From Kalaharituber pfeilii (Eukaryota > Ascomycota > Pezizomycetes > Pezizales > Pezizaceae): 64,000 nucleotides of DNA. Position numbers and translations under genes: made by a program. This document shows positions 23,346-33,525 of this stretch, in pieces (positions within the stretch are counted from its first letter, which is position 1; the number at the start of each line of letters is the position of its first letter). Under the pieces are notes generated by a model that saw only the letters and a program-made list of their open reading frames with translations, was not told the origin of the DNA and ran no database searches. Location: assembly GCA_015179045.1 (NCBI GenBank), contig WHUZ01000017.1, positions 620,001 through 684,000 on the forward strand, read 5' to 3'.

Positions 23346-23888
23346 AGGACAACGCTTGGTGCTTGACTTTCGAGAGGGCAGCTCTTGTTATAGTCAATCC
23401 TGCGTGCCTTCCATCTATTGTCTAACGTGCTTTGATATCATGACGTTCTATCTTTAGATATTCCTCAGCCGCTGCCTCGCCTCATCTAGAGGTCCATCCG
23501 GTGGCTCTGCTCCTGGAGGTCCATTCGGTGGCTTTGCTCCTAGAGGTCCGTCCGGTGGCTACTACTGTGCTATGACATCCCGTCAGGCCCTTGTTATACA
23601 CTTCCGTGGCCGACCCATGTTTCATTGCCCAACTGCAGCTATCCGTTGATCAGGCCGAATTGTCACTAGCAGCTTTACCGGTCAATATGGGGTGGATATC
23701 CCCTTCCCGGGTAGGCCGTGACAATGGATGCGTGACACCACTCTACTGGCTCCGCTGATCGCGAGTTCTATCTACACTGGCCTGTAGACTGTTAAACAAT
23801 AGATGCGGTAGTTTCCATAGCCAGCTGCAACTCCCAATTCACACGCTATCAATATCTTCTCAAAATTTGCAATACTGCTGCTTGCTGT
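23346..23888. other. spacer between two LINE copies
   Basis: No gene. A short direct repeat of TCCGGTGGCT, TTCGGTGGCT and TCCGGTGGCT, spaced about 30 bp apart, lies at about 23,497-23,560. Confidence 0.5.
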
Positions 23889-25136
23889 AACCGTTTAGCT
23901 TTTTTTTCCCTTCTTTTTTATATCACTGCTCGCGTGCCGCCTTATGGGCTATGGCGCGCGAGGTTAAGTACGTAGGAGAGTAAGAAAATAAAATTAAGAA
24001 GCTTCCACTTCTTTGCTCCACCCACTCCCACAGCTCTGCCAAAGAAGATAAGTGACTAACTAAGCGATACTGGGAACAGGGAACGTGGAAATCATCGCTC
24101 CACCCACTTCTTCACCTTCTGGGATTCTTTCACCGCCTTCTTACCCCTAGGCCACCTCTGCCTCCAGACTCTGCATTTGTCCCAGATGTGTTCTGCTGTC
24201 TCTTCCCCTTCCCCGTACCACCGACACTCTGGGCTTTCTGCCTTGCCTACTCTGAACTTCCAGGCCCTAAGGCCTTTCCCCCTCGGCTATGGACCTGAGT
24301 TTCTGGATGGTCACTTTGGAATCCGTTACTAGAAGTATCTCCTCATCCCCCTCCTCTAGGGCTTTCGCAATAGCCACTAGTTCTGCATCATTCACCGTGG
24401 CTCTGGCACCTACATAGAACGAAGTGTATCTTCCCTGCCACAATCCTACCCCTGTTTTCTCCGCGATAAAGGTTCACACTTTTGAGAGGAAGAAAGAAAT
24501 AGACAAATTCGATTCAACCTAAATATCTACATGACCCGCCGCCTTATATATCCTTCACTGCGGACCAACAATTTTCCGACAACAGGGATATGCACAGGGA
24601 TACAAATAACAGACTATCCGCTGGCCTGCTCAACTATCCGCCAGCCCCATAATCTATCTACATGCGGTGCCAGAATTATTCCGCCGATACAACACGCGAT
24701 CCTGCTTCTATCAGTGTACACGCTTTCCATCCCTCATCTGACTCCTCTTCAATTCTTTAATTCTCTCCCATTTGCGTCTCTCTGCTCTGGCATCTAGCGT
24801 GCCGAGTACCGCCAGTGGTAGGGGGTCCCACCACTTTAGTGAGCCTCTTAGGTAGAGTGAGCCCTCCTCTTCGCTGAGGGGCGCTTTCCCTTCAAACCTT
24901 AGCGACCTGGCCTCGACCCGCGTTCGAATCTTTTGCCTTTCACGAAAGTATGTACTGACTCCAGGTTTGCCAGGCCCTCTAACGTCTCTCCGGGTTCCCC
25001 AGGGGGTCCCGGTGATAGTCCTGGCTGCCGTGTACTGCCACTTTTCTAGCTCTCTCAACTTCAACTCTGGGGGTGCGCCCTTCGTGTAGTCCTTCCAAGC
25101 CCAGCTGCCCCAGGTGGCAATTGCTCTGGCTATGCT

Positions 25137-25255
25137 CCGGCCCAAACACCATGTACTTAGTGCTTTTTTCCTTTTCCTAGTTATCTTATATACATCGCCA
25201 TAGCCCTTAGGGCGGCATGCGATTAATGAAATAAAAAAAAAAAAAAAAAAAAAAA
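25137..25255 (+). mobile_element. 119-bp family-C retroposon inside the LINE
   Basis: Target duplication TCTGGCTATGCT (12 bp) at 25,125-25,136 and 25,256-25,267. It ends CATCGCCATAGCCCTTAGGG, GCATGCGATTAATGAAAT and poly(A). It carries about 50 bp more 5' sequence than the micro copies. Confidence 0.92.
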
Positions 25256-25533
25256 TCTGGCTATGCTGGTGTACATCTGTCGCATCTTTGCAGGGCCTAA
25301 CCATCCCAGTCTGTTTGCTATCATCCATGCGGCCTTTCCCAGGCTCAGTCTCTTTCAGAAGTGTGAGTTGAGCTTCAGTTCCTAGTCTACCTGTAGGCCT
25401 GCCATGCGGTAGTCCGGGCCTTTGACTCCAAAGATTATAACCTCCCTCTTTCCTTGGCCTAGGGCCCTAGCTCATAGCCTTCCTGATGGGCTTCTCGTTC
25501 CAGCTTGGCCTGATGGGTTCTGATGGCTCTCCT

Positions 25534-25731
25534 TTTTTTTTTTTTTTTTTTTTTTTCATATCACGTATCCCCGCTTGCAGCTGTTCGCCATGGCAGGTTC
25601 CCTGGGACTGAAGTCCACTTGCCTGATAACCTTACCTTCACCGGTGTTTGACTATCTGATTCTACCTTCCCCTCTAGGTAGATAACAATTGAGCTAGTCT
25701 TCTTTCCCTCCCTCCTTTCTTCTCTCACCCA
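25534..25731 (-). mobile_element. 198-bp family-A retroposon inside the LINE
   Basis: Target duplication CTGATGGCTCTCCT (14 bp) at 25,520-25,533 and 25,732-25,745. On its own strand it ends CCTGCCATGGCGAACAGCTG ... GGGGATACGTGATATG plus about 24 A. It keeps about 130 bp of sequence 5' of the stem-loop. Confidence 0.92.
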
Positions 25732-25871
25732 CTGATGGCTCTCCTCAGCTGCGGAGTGAATGGCTTGAAAGGACCCCATGGAAGTCATCAACATATGTGA
25801 TGAATGTCCTCTGGCTGGCCGCTCTGACAACTGGCTGGATTCCTACTAGAAAGAGGGCTGGTGAGGGAGGT

Positions 25872-25933
25872 TTTTTTTTTTTTTTTTTTTTTTATTTCAC
25901 ATGACCCCGCATGCGGCTGTTCGCCAAGGCAGG
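25872..25933 (-). mobile_element. micro-retroposon, family A, inside the RT GIPQGS box region
   Basis: Flanked by GCTGGTGAGGGAGGT (right, 25,934-25,948) and the same with one extra G (left, about 25,856-25,871). Poly(T) on the plus strand is followed by the complement of the family-A stem-loop. It interrupts the LINE just after TDGIPQGSPPSP. Confidence 0.88.
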
Positions 25934-26369
25934 GCTGGTGAGGGAGGTGATCCTTGTGGTATGCCATCTGTCATTGTGGATGTGGACTGTCTCTTGCCGT
26001 CCCAGCTCAGGTTGAATGTCATGGGGTGCAGGAATCCCTCGACAAACGCCGCTAATTCCTGTCTACTCTCCCGATGTGTGCTACTACCCTGTCTCGCCTC
26101 ACGAAGTTGAAGGCAGACTTGACATCGTCGCCTACCAGAGCTACCCATTCACCCTTGTCCATCTGGTTCCTTGCTTCCTTTAGGGTTTGTCTCTGTAGAT
26201 CCTCCGCTCCTCTGAATGGCCTGCCGCCCACCTGGCCTTCATGGAATAGGGTATTGTGGGCTTGCAGGATGCTAGCAACCACCTTTTGGCCCAGGTTGGC
26301 CACCGTGTTGAGGAGGGTTATGACTGCTGATCTCACGCTCGTCCCTGCCCTTTTTAAGGACCATTACTG

Positions 26370-26989
26370 CAGTGTTCCCAAGGGCCGGCCTGGGCCGGCC
26401 GTGAGGTCCGCCCGTGCCGCTCCAGGCGGCCTGAATGTTCCAGGCCGGTTCAGGCCATTCAGGCTGCAGTATGAGCTAAATTATACAGTAGCTATATACA
26501 GAACGTCTCTAACTTCTACGTATCCTCATTCTCTAACGTTTAGGATTTTACTTGCAGATTTTGCACCGCCAGTATCGCTTTCCATTACCATACACAGCTT
26601 CACCATACTGTCAAATCCAACTTCGTTGCACCAGAGTTTTGTAACCCAAATTCTAGAAGACTCGATTTCGGCAGATTGACTGCAGGGAATTGTTATTGCA
26701 AGAAGGAATCATCATCTCCAGTACTGGTGGTTGGAATGTCTGTCTCCATGTAGTACTAATAAAAGAAATTAGTATACAGTCAAGCGATACTAAAAAATTA
26801 CCTACCTGCATACCTGCAAAAAGCGCTGCTCAATTAAAAAGTCTAGATAGCTATCCGAGGATATAGAAAGGTTTATATTAAATCCGTGTCCGAGTAACGT
26901 GAAGGTGGCTCCTAAATAGCCCCGTAACTAGCCCTCCTATCCCTGAATCGCTCGGACGGCCTGAATGGCCCGGCCGTTTGGGAACACTG
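26370..26989. mobile_element. 620-bp hAT-type non-autonomous element
   Basis: Terminal inverted repeats start CAGTGTTCCCAA and continue into GGCCGG-rich sequence on both ends. An 8-bp target duplication CATTACTG lies at 26,362-26,369 and 26,990-26,997. Both features are typical of hAT elements. Removing it and one CATTACTG restores the LINE reading ARGFETVMVLKKGRDE. No transposase is encoded. Confidence 0.93.
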
Positions 26990-27097
26990 CATTACTGTCT
27001 CGAAGCCTCTCGCAAAGTCGTAGTCTCCGTTTATGTAGTCCTTCACAGAGGGTGGTACCTTTAATTAGTTTGAGCAGGCCGTAGAGAGCTTCACCTA

Positions 27098-27686
27098 GAA
27101 ACCGATCATCACCGGGAAACTGATCAAATCCATAAACCTATATACAGAGCTGCTGTGAATGCAAATGACACTCAAGTGAGCTCAAATTAAAGCCAGAGAA
27201 TGAGGGATCATGGTAAATTATTTTCCACACTTTCTTTTCCCAGTTTGTAGCACATGGGGGGTGACATATACTGGAATATATGCAACCCTATTCTAGGATA
27301 TACATTTGAGTCACCATATGTGAATGAGTTTACCTGAGGCCTTTGCATCTCAATATATCTTCTGTTGCTTATGCTAAGTAAGTATACCAAGTTTTGTGAC
27401 TATTGGACTTATCAGTACAGAGTTACTATCATGTCAAAAAATACATTTTCGCTTACTTAGATTGATGGCAGTATTGAGCTATTATTTGATGAGAAAGATG
27501 CACAGACACTCTGTAAAGCTATATAATAGAAATACATGCATAGGGAAATGTTTTCTGAATGGATTGCAGCATTGACAAACGGTTGGGGCAGTTGAGTACT
27601 ACAAGGTATACATATATGTAAAAGCCTAACTTCCTTACATAGTACGTAGTAGTGTATGCCAATATGGGTCACTAGAGGTTCTACTG
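27098..27686. mobile_element. 589-bp TIR element related to the 16-kb foldback
   Basis: Inserted in the LINE after PGPDGI. TA occurs at both edges (27,096-27,097 and 27,687-27,688), and removal rejoins GPDGI with GEALYGLLKLIKG. The right terminus is CAGTAGAACCTCTAGTGACC on the minus strand; the left terminus matches only weakly. The interior (GCTCAAATTAAAGCCAGAG ... GTTTGTAGCACAT) resembles the arm of the foldback at 15,972-17,191. Confidence 0.78.
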
Positions 27687-27880
27687 TATGCCGTCGGGGC
27701 CTGGGGCTGATCTCGCTTTTGTCTTACTGAGGGCCTTCTCAATCTCCCTCCTGGCTTTCTCGCGGTTCTTCAATAGCCCCACTGGGCGTAAGGGTGTCCT
27801 TCGGGTCGCACTGGCCTTTATGATACTTCTCTTGACCAGGGCTTCCGCCACCTCCTGGTCTGTGCCTGGCACCTCCATTA

Positions 27881-28418
27881 CAGTAGACTCTCGATATAAG
27901 AATGTCATTGAGCAGGCGGCGGTATATTCTTATATCAAATATATTCTTATATAGAACTAAGTAGCAAAGGTGCAGAATATAAAAAGGGTGTAAAATAGGT
28001 TCAAGGAGGTACAGGAAACAGAGATAAGAAGATGACTTAGGCCAGAGAAATCCACAACTTTTCTTTGTCTATTTTTTGCACTCTTCTCAACTGTTTTTAG
28101 CGCTTTCAATGCAACACTGCTCTGTGTATGGGTAAATCTTATCGATAAGCCTGCCCTGCCATGGCGAACAGCTGCATGCGGGGTCACGTGAAATAAAAAA
28201 AAACAAAAAAACGATAAGCCTACTCTTATAAGCCTAGTGCAGCAGGTGAGTTACAACTCCTTGCGTTAAGCCCTTCGCTCAATATATGGTGACTAAGCAG
28301 AAAACTTAAGAATATTCCTTATATCAAATATATTCTTATTTTGTATGAGGAGCGGGGGAGAACATTCTTATATCAAATATATACTTATGTCGGACATGCT
28401 AGTATCGAGAGTCTACTG
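27881..28418. mobile_element. 538-bp pogo-type MITE in the LINE
   Basis: Terminal inverted repeat CAGTAGACTCTCGATA at both ends, TA at 27,879-27,880 and 28,419-28,420. Several copies of TTCTTATATCAAATATATTC lie near both ends. The terminus is typical of pogo/Tigger-like elements. A micro-retroposon is nested at 28,153-28,211. Confidence 0.92.
28153..28211 (+). mobile_element. micro-retroposon, family A, nested in the pogo MITE
   Basis: Starts GCCCTGCCATGGCGAACAGC, ends GGGGTCACGTGAAAT and an A-rich tail. Target duplication CGATAAGCCT (10 bp) at 28,143-28,152 and 28,212-28,221. This is a third nesting level: LINE, MITE, micro-retroposon. Confidence 0.93.
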
Positions 28419-28430
28419 TAGTTCTCTGTC

Positions 28431-28480
28431 AGAGTATCTGGGGAAGAGAGGATTGAATCCTCTCTTCCCCCAGATACTCT
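28431..28480. repeat. near-perfect 50-bp palindrome at the LINE/MITE junction
   Basis: AGAGTATCTGGGGAAGAGAG and its complement meet around GATTGAATC with one extra C in one arm. It lies 11 bp outside the pogo MITE, within LINE sequence (complement of EEYLGEERI). Confidence 0.88.
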
Positions 28481-28926
28481 TCCCAGTAGGTCTCTTTGTT
28501 TTCTCTGATTATCTCCCTCAACAATCTCCTAGCCCTTGTCCTCCTCTCTGCCGTCACTCCACTGTTCTTCCGCATGATCTTCCTAACCTGCCGCCTGGCC
28601 TCTTTGACCTCTTTGTCGAACCATCACTTGGATCTTTCTGTGATTCTTGCTTGTTTCACGAACTGGCTACTCAAGTCCATGAGCATTTCATAGCCATCTA
28701 CTCCCTCTTTCAGTGGTATATCCGCCATCTGTCAACCGTTTACCTTAACACTGGCCACAATTGAGACAATAGGCCCCTAGCAACTCCATTGGACAAAGCG
28801 GGAATCAGGCGAGAAAACAGATGGTATTTGTGTTGATAACGAATGGTTGGATTACTAGTTGGCCGGGCCACAGAGCATACCATCACTGCTCGTGAAGATA
28901 GTTCAGCCCCAGTTCGATGGCCCATT

Positions 28927-29260
28927 CCCCTAGAGGCTTGAAATTCACAACAGACTAAACACCGCTTAGGAATAGCTTTACAACATTCTAGCATTCCTGA
29001 TGCCAGCGCATGAACTAATTTCATGTGAGACTAAGTCACGTTCCCTTCACTAGAATTCGCTTGAGTCTTTCTATATCTACCTAGTAACATCAAAAGCGAT
29101 GTCTGATCCATTGTCTACAGACACTTCTATTGTCAGCCTTGTTGCAATCTCAGCAAAGATTGTACGTATGATGAAGGATCTCTATGATTGTGGGGTGCAA
29201 GCAAAGCAGGTGCCAGATTCCATCAACTTCCTAGTAGGGTGAATTGCAGATCTTCTGCCA
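28927..29260 (+). pseudogene. decayed second copy of the STAND-domain gene 5' end
   Basis: About 170 bp of upstream sequence resembles 3,464-3,676 (for example GGCTT ... CGCTTAGGAAT and GAGACTAAGTCACGTTCCCTT). From the ATG at 29,099 it reads MSDPLSTDTSIVSLVAISAK, then DLYDCGVQAKQVPDSI, parallel to the gene at 3,677. After about 40 codons the frame is lost and a micro-retroposon is inserted at 29,261. Nothing of exon 2 or the tandem repeats is seen. The flank 28,742-28,926 has no other signal. Confidence 0.88.
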
Positions 29261-29326
29261 GCCCTGCCATGGCGAACAGCTACAAGCGGGGTCATGTGAT
29301 ATTAAAAAAAAAAAAAAAAAAAAAAA
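29261..29326 (+). mobile_element. micro-retroposon, family A, in the STAND pseudogene
   Basis: Starts GCCCTGCCATGGCGAACAGC, ends GGGGTCATGTGATATT plus poly(A). Target duplication GATCTTCTGCCA (12 bp) at 29,249-29,260 and 29,327-29,338. The target is the pseudogene sequence matching ATCTTCTGCCAG in the intact gene. Confidence 0.93.
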
Positions 29327-29546
29327 GATCTTCTGCCATCTTCTGCCAGCTCCGGCTGTTTGCTGTTATCTTTATAAAGTTGAGATATCACATCTATTAA
29401 TAGTTTGATTGTACTTCACAATGGCACCAGAAAAAATAAAAATAAACACACTGTTTGACCTATAGGATACAATATCTGTATCGAACTACTTCGGAATTAG
29501 TATCTCATATGCTAATAGTTCAATTATCAAAGCTACTTTAACTTAC

Positions 29547-29606
29547 TTTTTTTTTTTTTTTTTTTTTTCACGTGACCCCGCTTGCAGCTGTTCGCCATGG
29601 CAGGGC
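29547..29606 (-). mobile_element. micro-retroposon, family A
   Basis: Plus strand shows poly(T), TCACGTGACCCCGCTTGCAG and CTGTTCGCCATGGCAGGGC. Target duplication ACTTTAACTTAC (12 bp) at 29,535-29,546 and 29,607-29,618. Confidence 0.93.
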
Positions 29607-29689
29607 ACTTTAACTTACATAACTGCAAGTGGGAAGGTGTTACATTCTAAAAGGTCTCTAAAACTACTTGATTATAGCCTTACCAAAAG

Positions 29690-30690
29690 GTACAATAGCA
29701 ATAGTAGACTACAGTGGTTATAGTAGTTTAGTGGTGGTACTCTATGGCAGTTCAGTGAACTACAGCAGTAGTGGAATATAGCAGTTTAGTAGGCTATGGT
29801 GATTAGGTGGACTATAGCTTTCCGGCAGCGACGATGGTTGCAGCGGACTACAGCTCTCCAATGGACTATGGCTTTCCGGTGGACAACGGCTTTCTAATGG
29901 ACTATAGAAGTGGCGGACTATGGCATTCTAAATTTCTAATAGACTACGATTGTGGTAGACTATAGCTTTCAGATAGTCTACAAATTTTCCAGTAGTTTTA
30001 GCAGATTATGATAATGGTAGCTATAAATTATGGTTATCTAGCAAACCATAGTAGTACTGTAGTGAACTATAATAGTTCCGGACTACGATGGCAGTGGACT
30101 GTAGTGTCACGACTATGGTAAACGCAGAGAATTACTGTCTGCTAAATCAAAAAGATACTTGACTACTGATTCTCGCTAGTCTTCTGCATAGCTCGTATAG
30201 CACTAATTTCATGTTATTTGCAGCTGCATATCGCATGCACCGTATATCTACATATTGCGTGCATATCCACCAACCGCCCACCCTACGGTTGTGGTAACCC
30301 GTAACTTAACATATAACAGTTCGGTAGGTATATAGATAGACTACAGTGGCAGCAGACTATAGAAGTGGTGGATTATAGTAGTTAGTCTATAGTGGGCGAC
30401 AGACAATAGTGGTGATAGCCTATAGCGGTGGCTAGTAACAAGGCAGGAAGTAGAGATGTAGTCTGGTTGCACTACCCCCCATAGGGTAAGAGACGAGTAG
30501 ACTTAGAGCACTCAATTGGGTTTGATGTCATTGAGTTTGGAGATATGTAAACATGCAGTTGTGATTGTCGTAACAAGCGGAATAACCAAGCCGATGACCA
30601 ATATGATACACCAGCAAAACTTGGCGCTAACAAATTCGGGAGCTAATCTCCCAGACGCTCCTAGCCGTCGCCTCTCAGATTTCATGCGAC
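29690..30690 (+). repeat. dispersed repeat R, copy 1, with a diverged minisatellite
   Basis: The left part (to about 30,120) is a decayed array of units like GGACTATAGCTTTCCGG. The right part shares ordered blocks with 55,141-56,535: CTAGTCTTCTGCATAGCTCG, CCACCCTACGGTTGTGGTAA, GTGGCTAGTAACAAGG, GTCATTGAGTTTGGAGATA and AGACGCTCCTAG. It ends about 150 bp before the F-box gene ATG. No TIRs, tail or coding capacity were found. Confidence 0.75.
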
Positions 30691-30838
30691 CGCTGACCAA
30701 GTCTGGTTACGAGACTAGGCGGCTCTGTCGGCCAAGAGGAAGGTAATAGCGCTTGGCAAGGGAGAGTAACGCTTCATCTCTCCAGCAAAGCAGCCATCCC
30801 GCAACTACAAGCATTTCAACTCTATTCCATAATCAACA

Positions 30839-33131
30839 ATGCATCAACTCTTTAGCAATCTGCCACTGGATATTGTAATCCATGTGGTACCCTACCTCAA
30901 TCCACGGGACTTCGTCATCCTGCGTCGAGTCAACAAGGCCCACCATGAGCTTTTCACGAGTGAAACCTTATGCAAAATCGCACTCCGCGCATTTTTCGAT
31001 GAGCCGTGGTTACATCGCAATCACCAGGGCGATGCCAACAATCGCTCAACCTTCGACAACATGTCCCGGGTCCGCGACAATGTGCGTCGAGGCAAATTTA
31101 GTAGCTTCGAGAACATCGATCATGTGCGAAGACCTTATTTTACATCAGTCATTGGGACAGATGAAGATGGGAACCATATCTTCGTGGTTGTACCTGAAGA
31201 TGATAGCAGCCTCCATATTTACTGGTTGGATGGAACCGATATTCAGCGAATGAATGTGCTGCGGGTGTTTGTGGATTTTTCCTCAAGGGTGGTACGATCT
31301 CAGTTTGCGAAGAGTACCTGCAACTTGAACCAGAGGAATAGGTCAAAGACGATGATACCTGCTTATGATGATGTGCGCAACATACTGGCTGTGCAGTCTG
31401 GAAAGATAGTGATCGGCTTGAGAATAATGGTCTCCTCGGTTATATATCGGGCATTCTTTGCTGTAATTGACCTCGCTGAAGTTGTTAAACATGCCAGTCC
31501 GGCTGAAGCTTCTGAGCTACCCTCACCCACTCCGCTTAATGTGTGGAGACCAGACGAATTGCTCCCGGAAAATGTCCGTGTGCGTGTCAACAACCATGAA
31601 AATGTGTACTTCCCTCCGGGAAGCGAAGAGCAATATGCGCATGCCATGCAACAAATAAGTGTGAATCGACATTACGTGGTATACAAGGATGTCATCCGGA
31701 TCCGCGCACCCGATTTCCAGACAAGCGAGCATATTGTGCTCCTTCCTCTAGGTGACTCCGTCCCGACCTGTGATCCGCCAAGCGCCTGGACCTCTCTTGC
31801 TCAGCGGGTGTTTCACGCGAATTATGACACCAGGACATGCCTGGGCTGGACGGGTGCAGTGGGAGCAGATGTTGAAGGACGTTTGTGCTTCGCCCTTGGT
31901 CCTTCTGTCGAAAGTAGCCAACCGGAAAGGAATCGTCAAGCCTTCCCAGGGATGTTTGGATGGGTGGATGTGTACCGCGTTGACTTCTGTCCATCCAGCA
32001 CGCTTCGGGATGCACAACCCTCACTAACCAAGATAGTGCGCATACCACTGTATGGTATTCCAGAGAAGGAGCATTCATGGTTGCCCGATACAGCACAGGT
32101 TCCACCCAATGTACGTGTGATATCCTGCATTTCTCCTGGCCCATACACTCTCTCACATGACGACCTGCTTTCTAACGCAAGCTCAACATGCTGTGTAACT
32201 GTAGTTCCCCTTTTGCCCGTATCAACTTCAACTTCGGCGCCACGTGCGGCCCGGCGAAGCCAACTTTCGCGTAGCCTACTTCCATCCACCTGAAAATCTT
32301 CCTCGCATTGATAGGGATCGCTATATGACAGTCAATCTAGTCTCGGAGGTGCGGACGAGGGATACGAGCACCGGCCCCAATTGGTGGATTCAGCAAGCAG
32401 TCATCGTTGCAAGTTATACTTTTCCCTGCACTGAGTTGGCACTACGTATGTTTCTCTTTCGAGCATCTCACCCTGACGTAGCAGGCATATGGGCAGAAGC
32501 GCCAGACGGGGGCCACAGGTTGCGTCCAGATGGAGATGGATATGTTGCAGTTCTGGAACCAGCCAGTCAGTGTTTTGTGAGAGGACAGCCACTCTGGGGC
32601 ACGCCAGCAGTGGAAACCCCTCAAGAGCTCGAGGGTGGATGGAGAACCACCCCAGTGCTCCAGCCGCTTGCAGTTGGTCGTCCAGAGGGCTCATCAGCTG
32701 CAGTAATGCTACCTGCAACAGAACTGGTCTCCTGGTTCTCAGTGGACCCCATATTTCAGAATGTACTGTGGGGCAGCGCCCATCCCGATTTCCATCGCGT
32801 TACAGCCTCTCAGACTGTGGCATTCAAGATTCCGGTATATGGTCGTGCTAGCAATCTTCAGCCACCAAAAGCTGTATGGAGGTCTGTTCCAAAGTGGATA
32901 GGAGATATCTATACCAAGGACGAAAGTCCACGCAATGTTTTTAGTGTGGGCACCTATAATCCATGGTATGTGATTCTGAATTTCACACACGGGACTTTGG
33001 AGCTCCCTCGATGCCACCATATTGCAGAATGCATGCAAATAAGGGCCATTGGGCATGGATGGTTGGTGTACACTGTATATTGTCCAGACAGCGACTCTAT
33101 CTACACGTCTGTGGTGGTAAGATATGATTAA
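30839..33131 (+). CDS. F-box protein, split by a frame change
   Basis: The first open frame (30,839-32,293) starts MHQLFSNLPLDIVIHVVPYL and continues NPRDFVILRRVNKAHHELF, a clear F-box for binding the Skp1 arm of SCF ubiquitin ligases. A long region of hydrophobic strand-like segments with no recognised substrate domain follows (DGNHIFVVVPEDDSSLHIYW; VYKDVIRIRAPDFQTSEHIV). The continuation is in another frame: RPGEANFRVAYFHPPENLPR to the stop at 33,131 (about 295 codons). Near 32,205-32,255 a third frame reads SPFARINFNFGATCG, which would bridge the two naturally. No GT-AG intron fits the phases. Either two 1-nt losses (mutation or assembly error) split one gene of about 760 residues, or it is a recent pseudogene. 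Intact length on both sides favours one gene. Confidence 0.75.
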
Positions 33132-33269
33132 CTAGCGGGTTGGCCCGCTTATAAGAGTACGAGCTGGTATGGTTGAAATTTCTGTGCATTCTGGCATACA
33201 ACGTCCAATGCGAGGGCCCAGTCGGCCTATGGTCTTAAATTTGTGCTTTTTTCCTTTCTTCAATGTGAT

Positions 33270-33397
33270 TTGCAGACTTTCGAAAAGTCCCTACCGTAGG
33301 GTGGTAACGTGTATACGGGGTATTCTGCCTTTTCCCTTTCCTTCTCAATCACGTAACCCTGTATACAGGCTATCAGCCTATGGCAGGAGACCCTGGG
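33270..33397 (-). mobile_element. family-B retroposon-like insert with two stem-loop blocks
   Basis: A plus-strand block (CCCTACCGTAGGGTGGTAAC, about 33,289) and a minus-strand block (complement TGCCATAGGCTGATAGCCTG, about 33,380) face each other across a pyrimidine-rich centre. AATGTGAT occurs just outside both ends (about 33,262 and 33,399) and may be a target duplication. The tail is decayed. Confidence 0.55.
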
Positions 33398-33414
33398 AAT
33401 GTGATCTTAAGCTT

Positions 33415-33525
33415 AAATTTCTTGTGTGTTCATTGATTGTCTGCTGCTGAAAGTCAGGAGTTGTAGCTTTTCATGTATGGAGATATGCATTCTAGTTGGA
33501 CAAACCCTAATTCTTATTTCAATAA
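33415..33525 (+). repeat. dispersed repeat, copy downstream of the F-box gene
   Basis: Matches 15,755-15,865: TTCATTGATTGTCTG, AAAGTCAGGAGTTGTA, TTCATGTATGG and GCATTCTAGTTGGACAAA. Confidence 0.6.

Larger units (their letters stand above)
23899..28733 (-). mobile_element. Tad1-like LINE broken by several nested insertions
   Basis: Minus-strand non-LTR retrotransposon; AACCGTTTA at both ends (23,889 and 28,734) may be its target duplication. In LINE order: a basic segment before the RT (WFDKEVKEARRQVRKIMRKN); KARSAPGPDGI; ARGFETVMVLKKG; HEGQVGGRPFRGAEDL; VALVGDDVKSAFNFVRRD (first catalytic Asp); TDGIPQGSPPSP; TFITYVDDF (the YVDD box); ELEKWQYTAARTITGTPWGT; RNase H pieces VYTD, ELVAIAKAL and LLVTDSK; and a damaged zinc motif CRWYGEGEETAEHIWDKC. 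It then has the family-C stem-loop 3' end and an A-rich tail. Removing the six inserts listed separately leaves roughly 2.7 kb. Some 200 bp at about 24,480-24,700 still do not fit the LINE and may be another insert. Stops and frame shifts make it inactive. Confidence 0.88.

Noticed and set aside
31692..32289. Minus-strand open frames within the F-box gene
   Set aside because: Overlap a long plus-strand frame with an F-box; no motif of their own.
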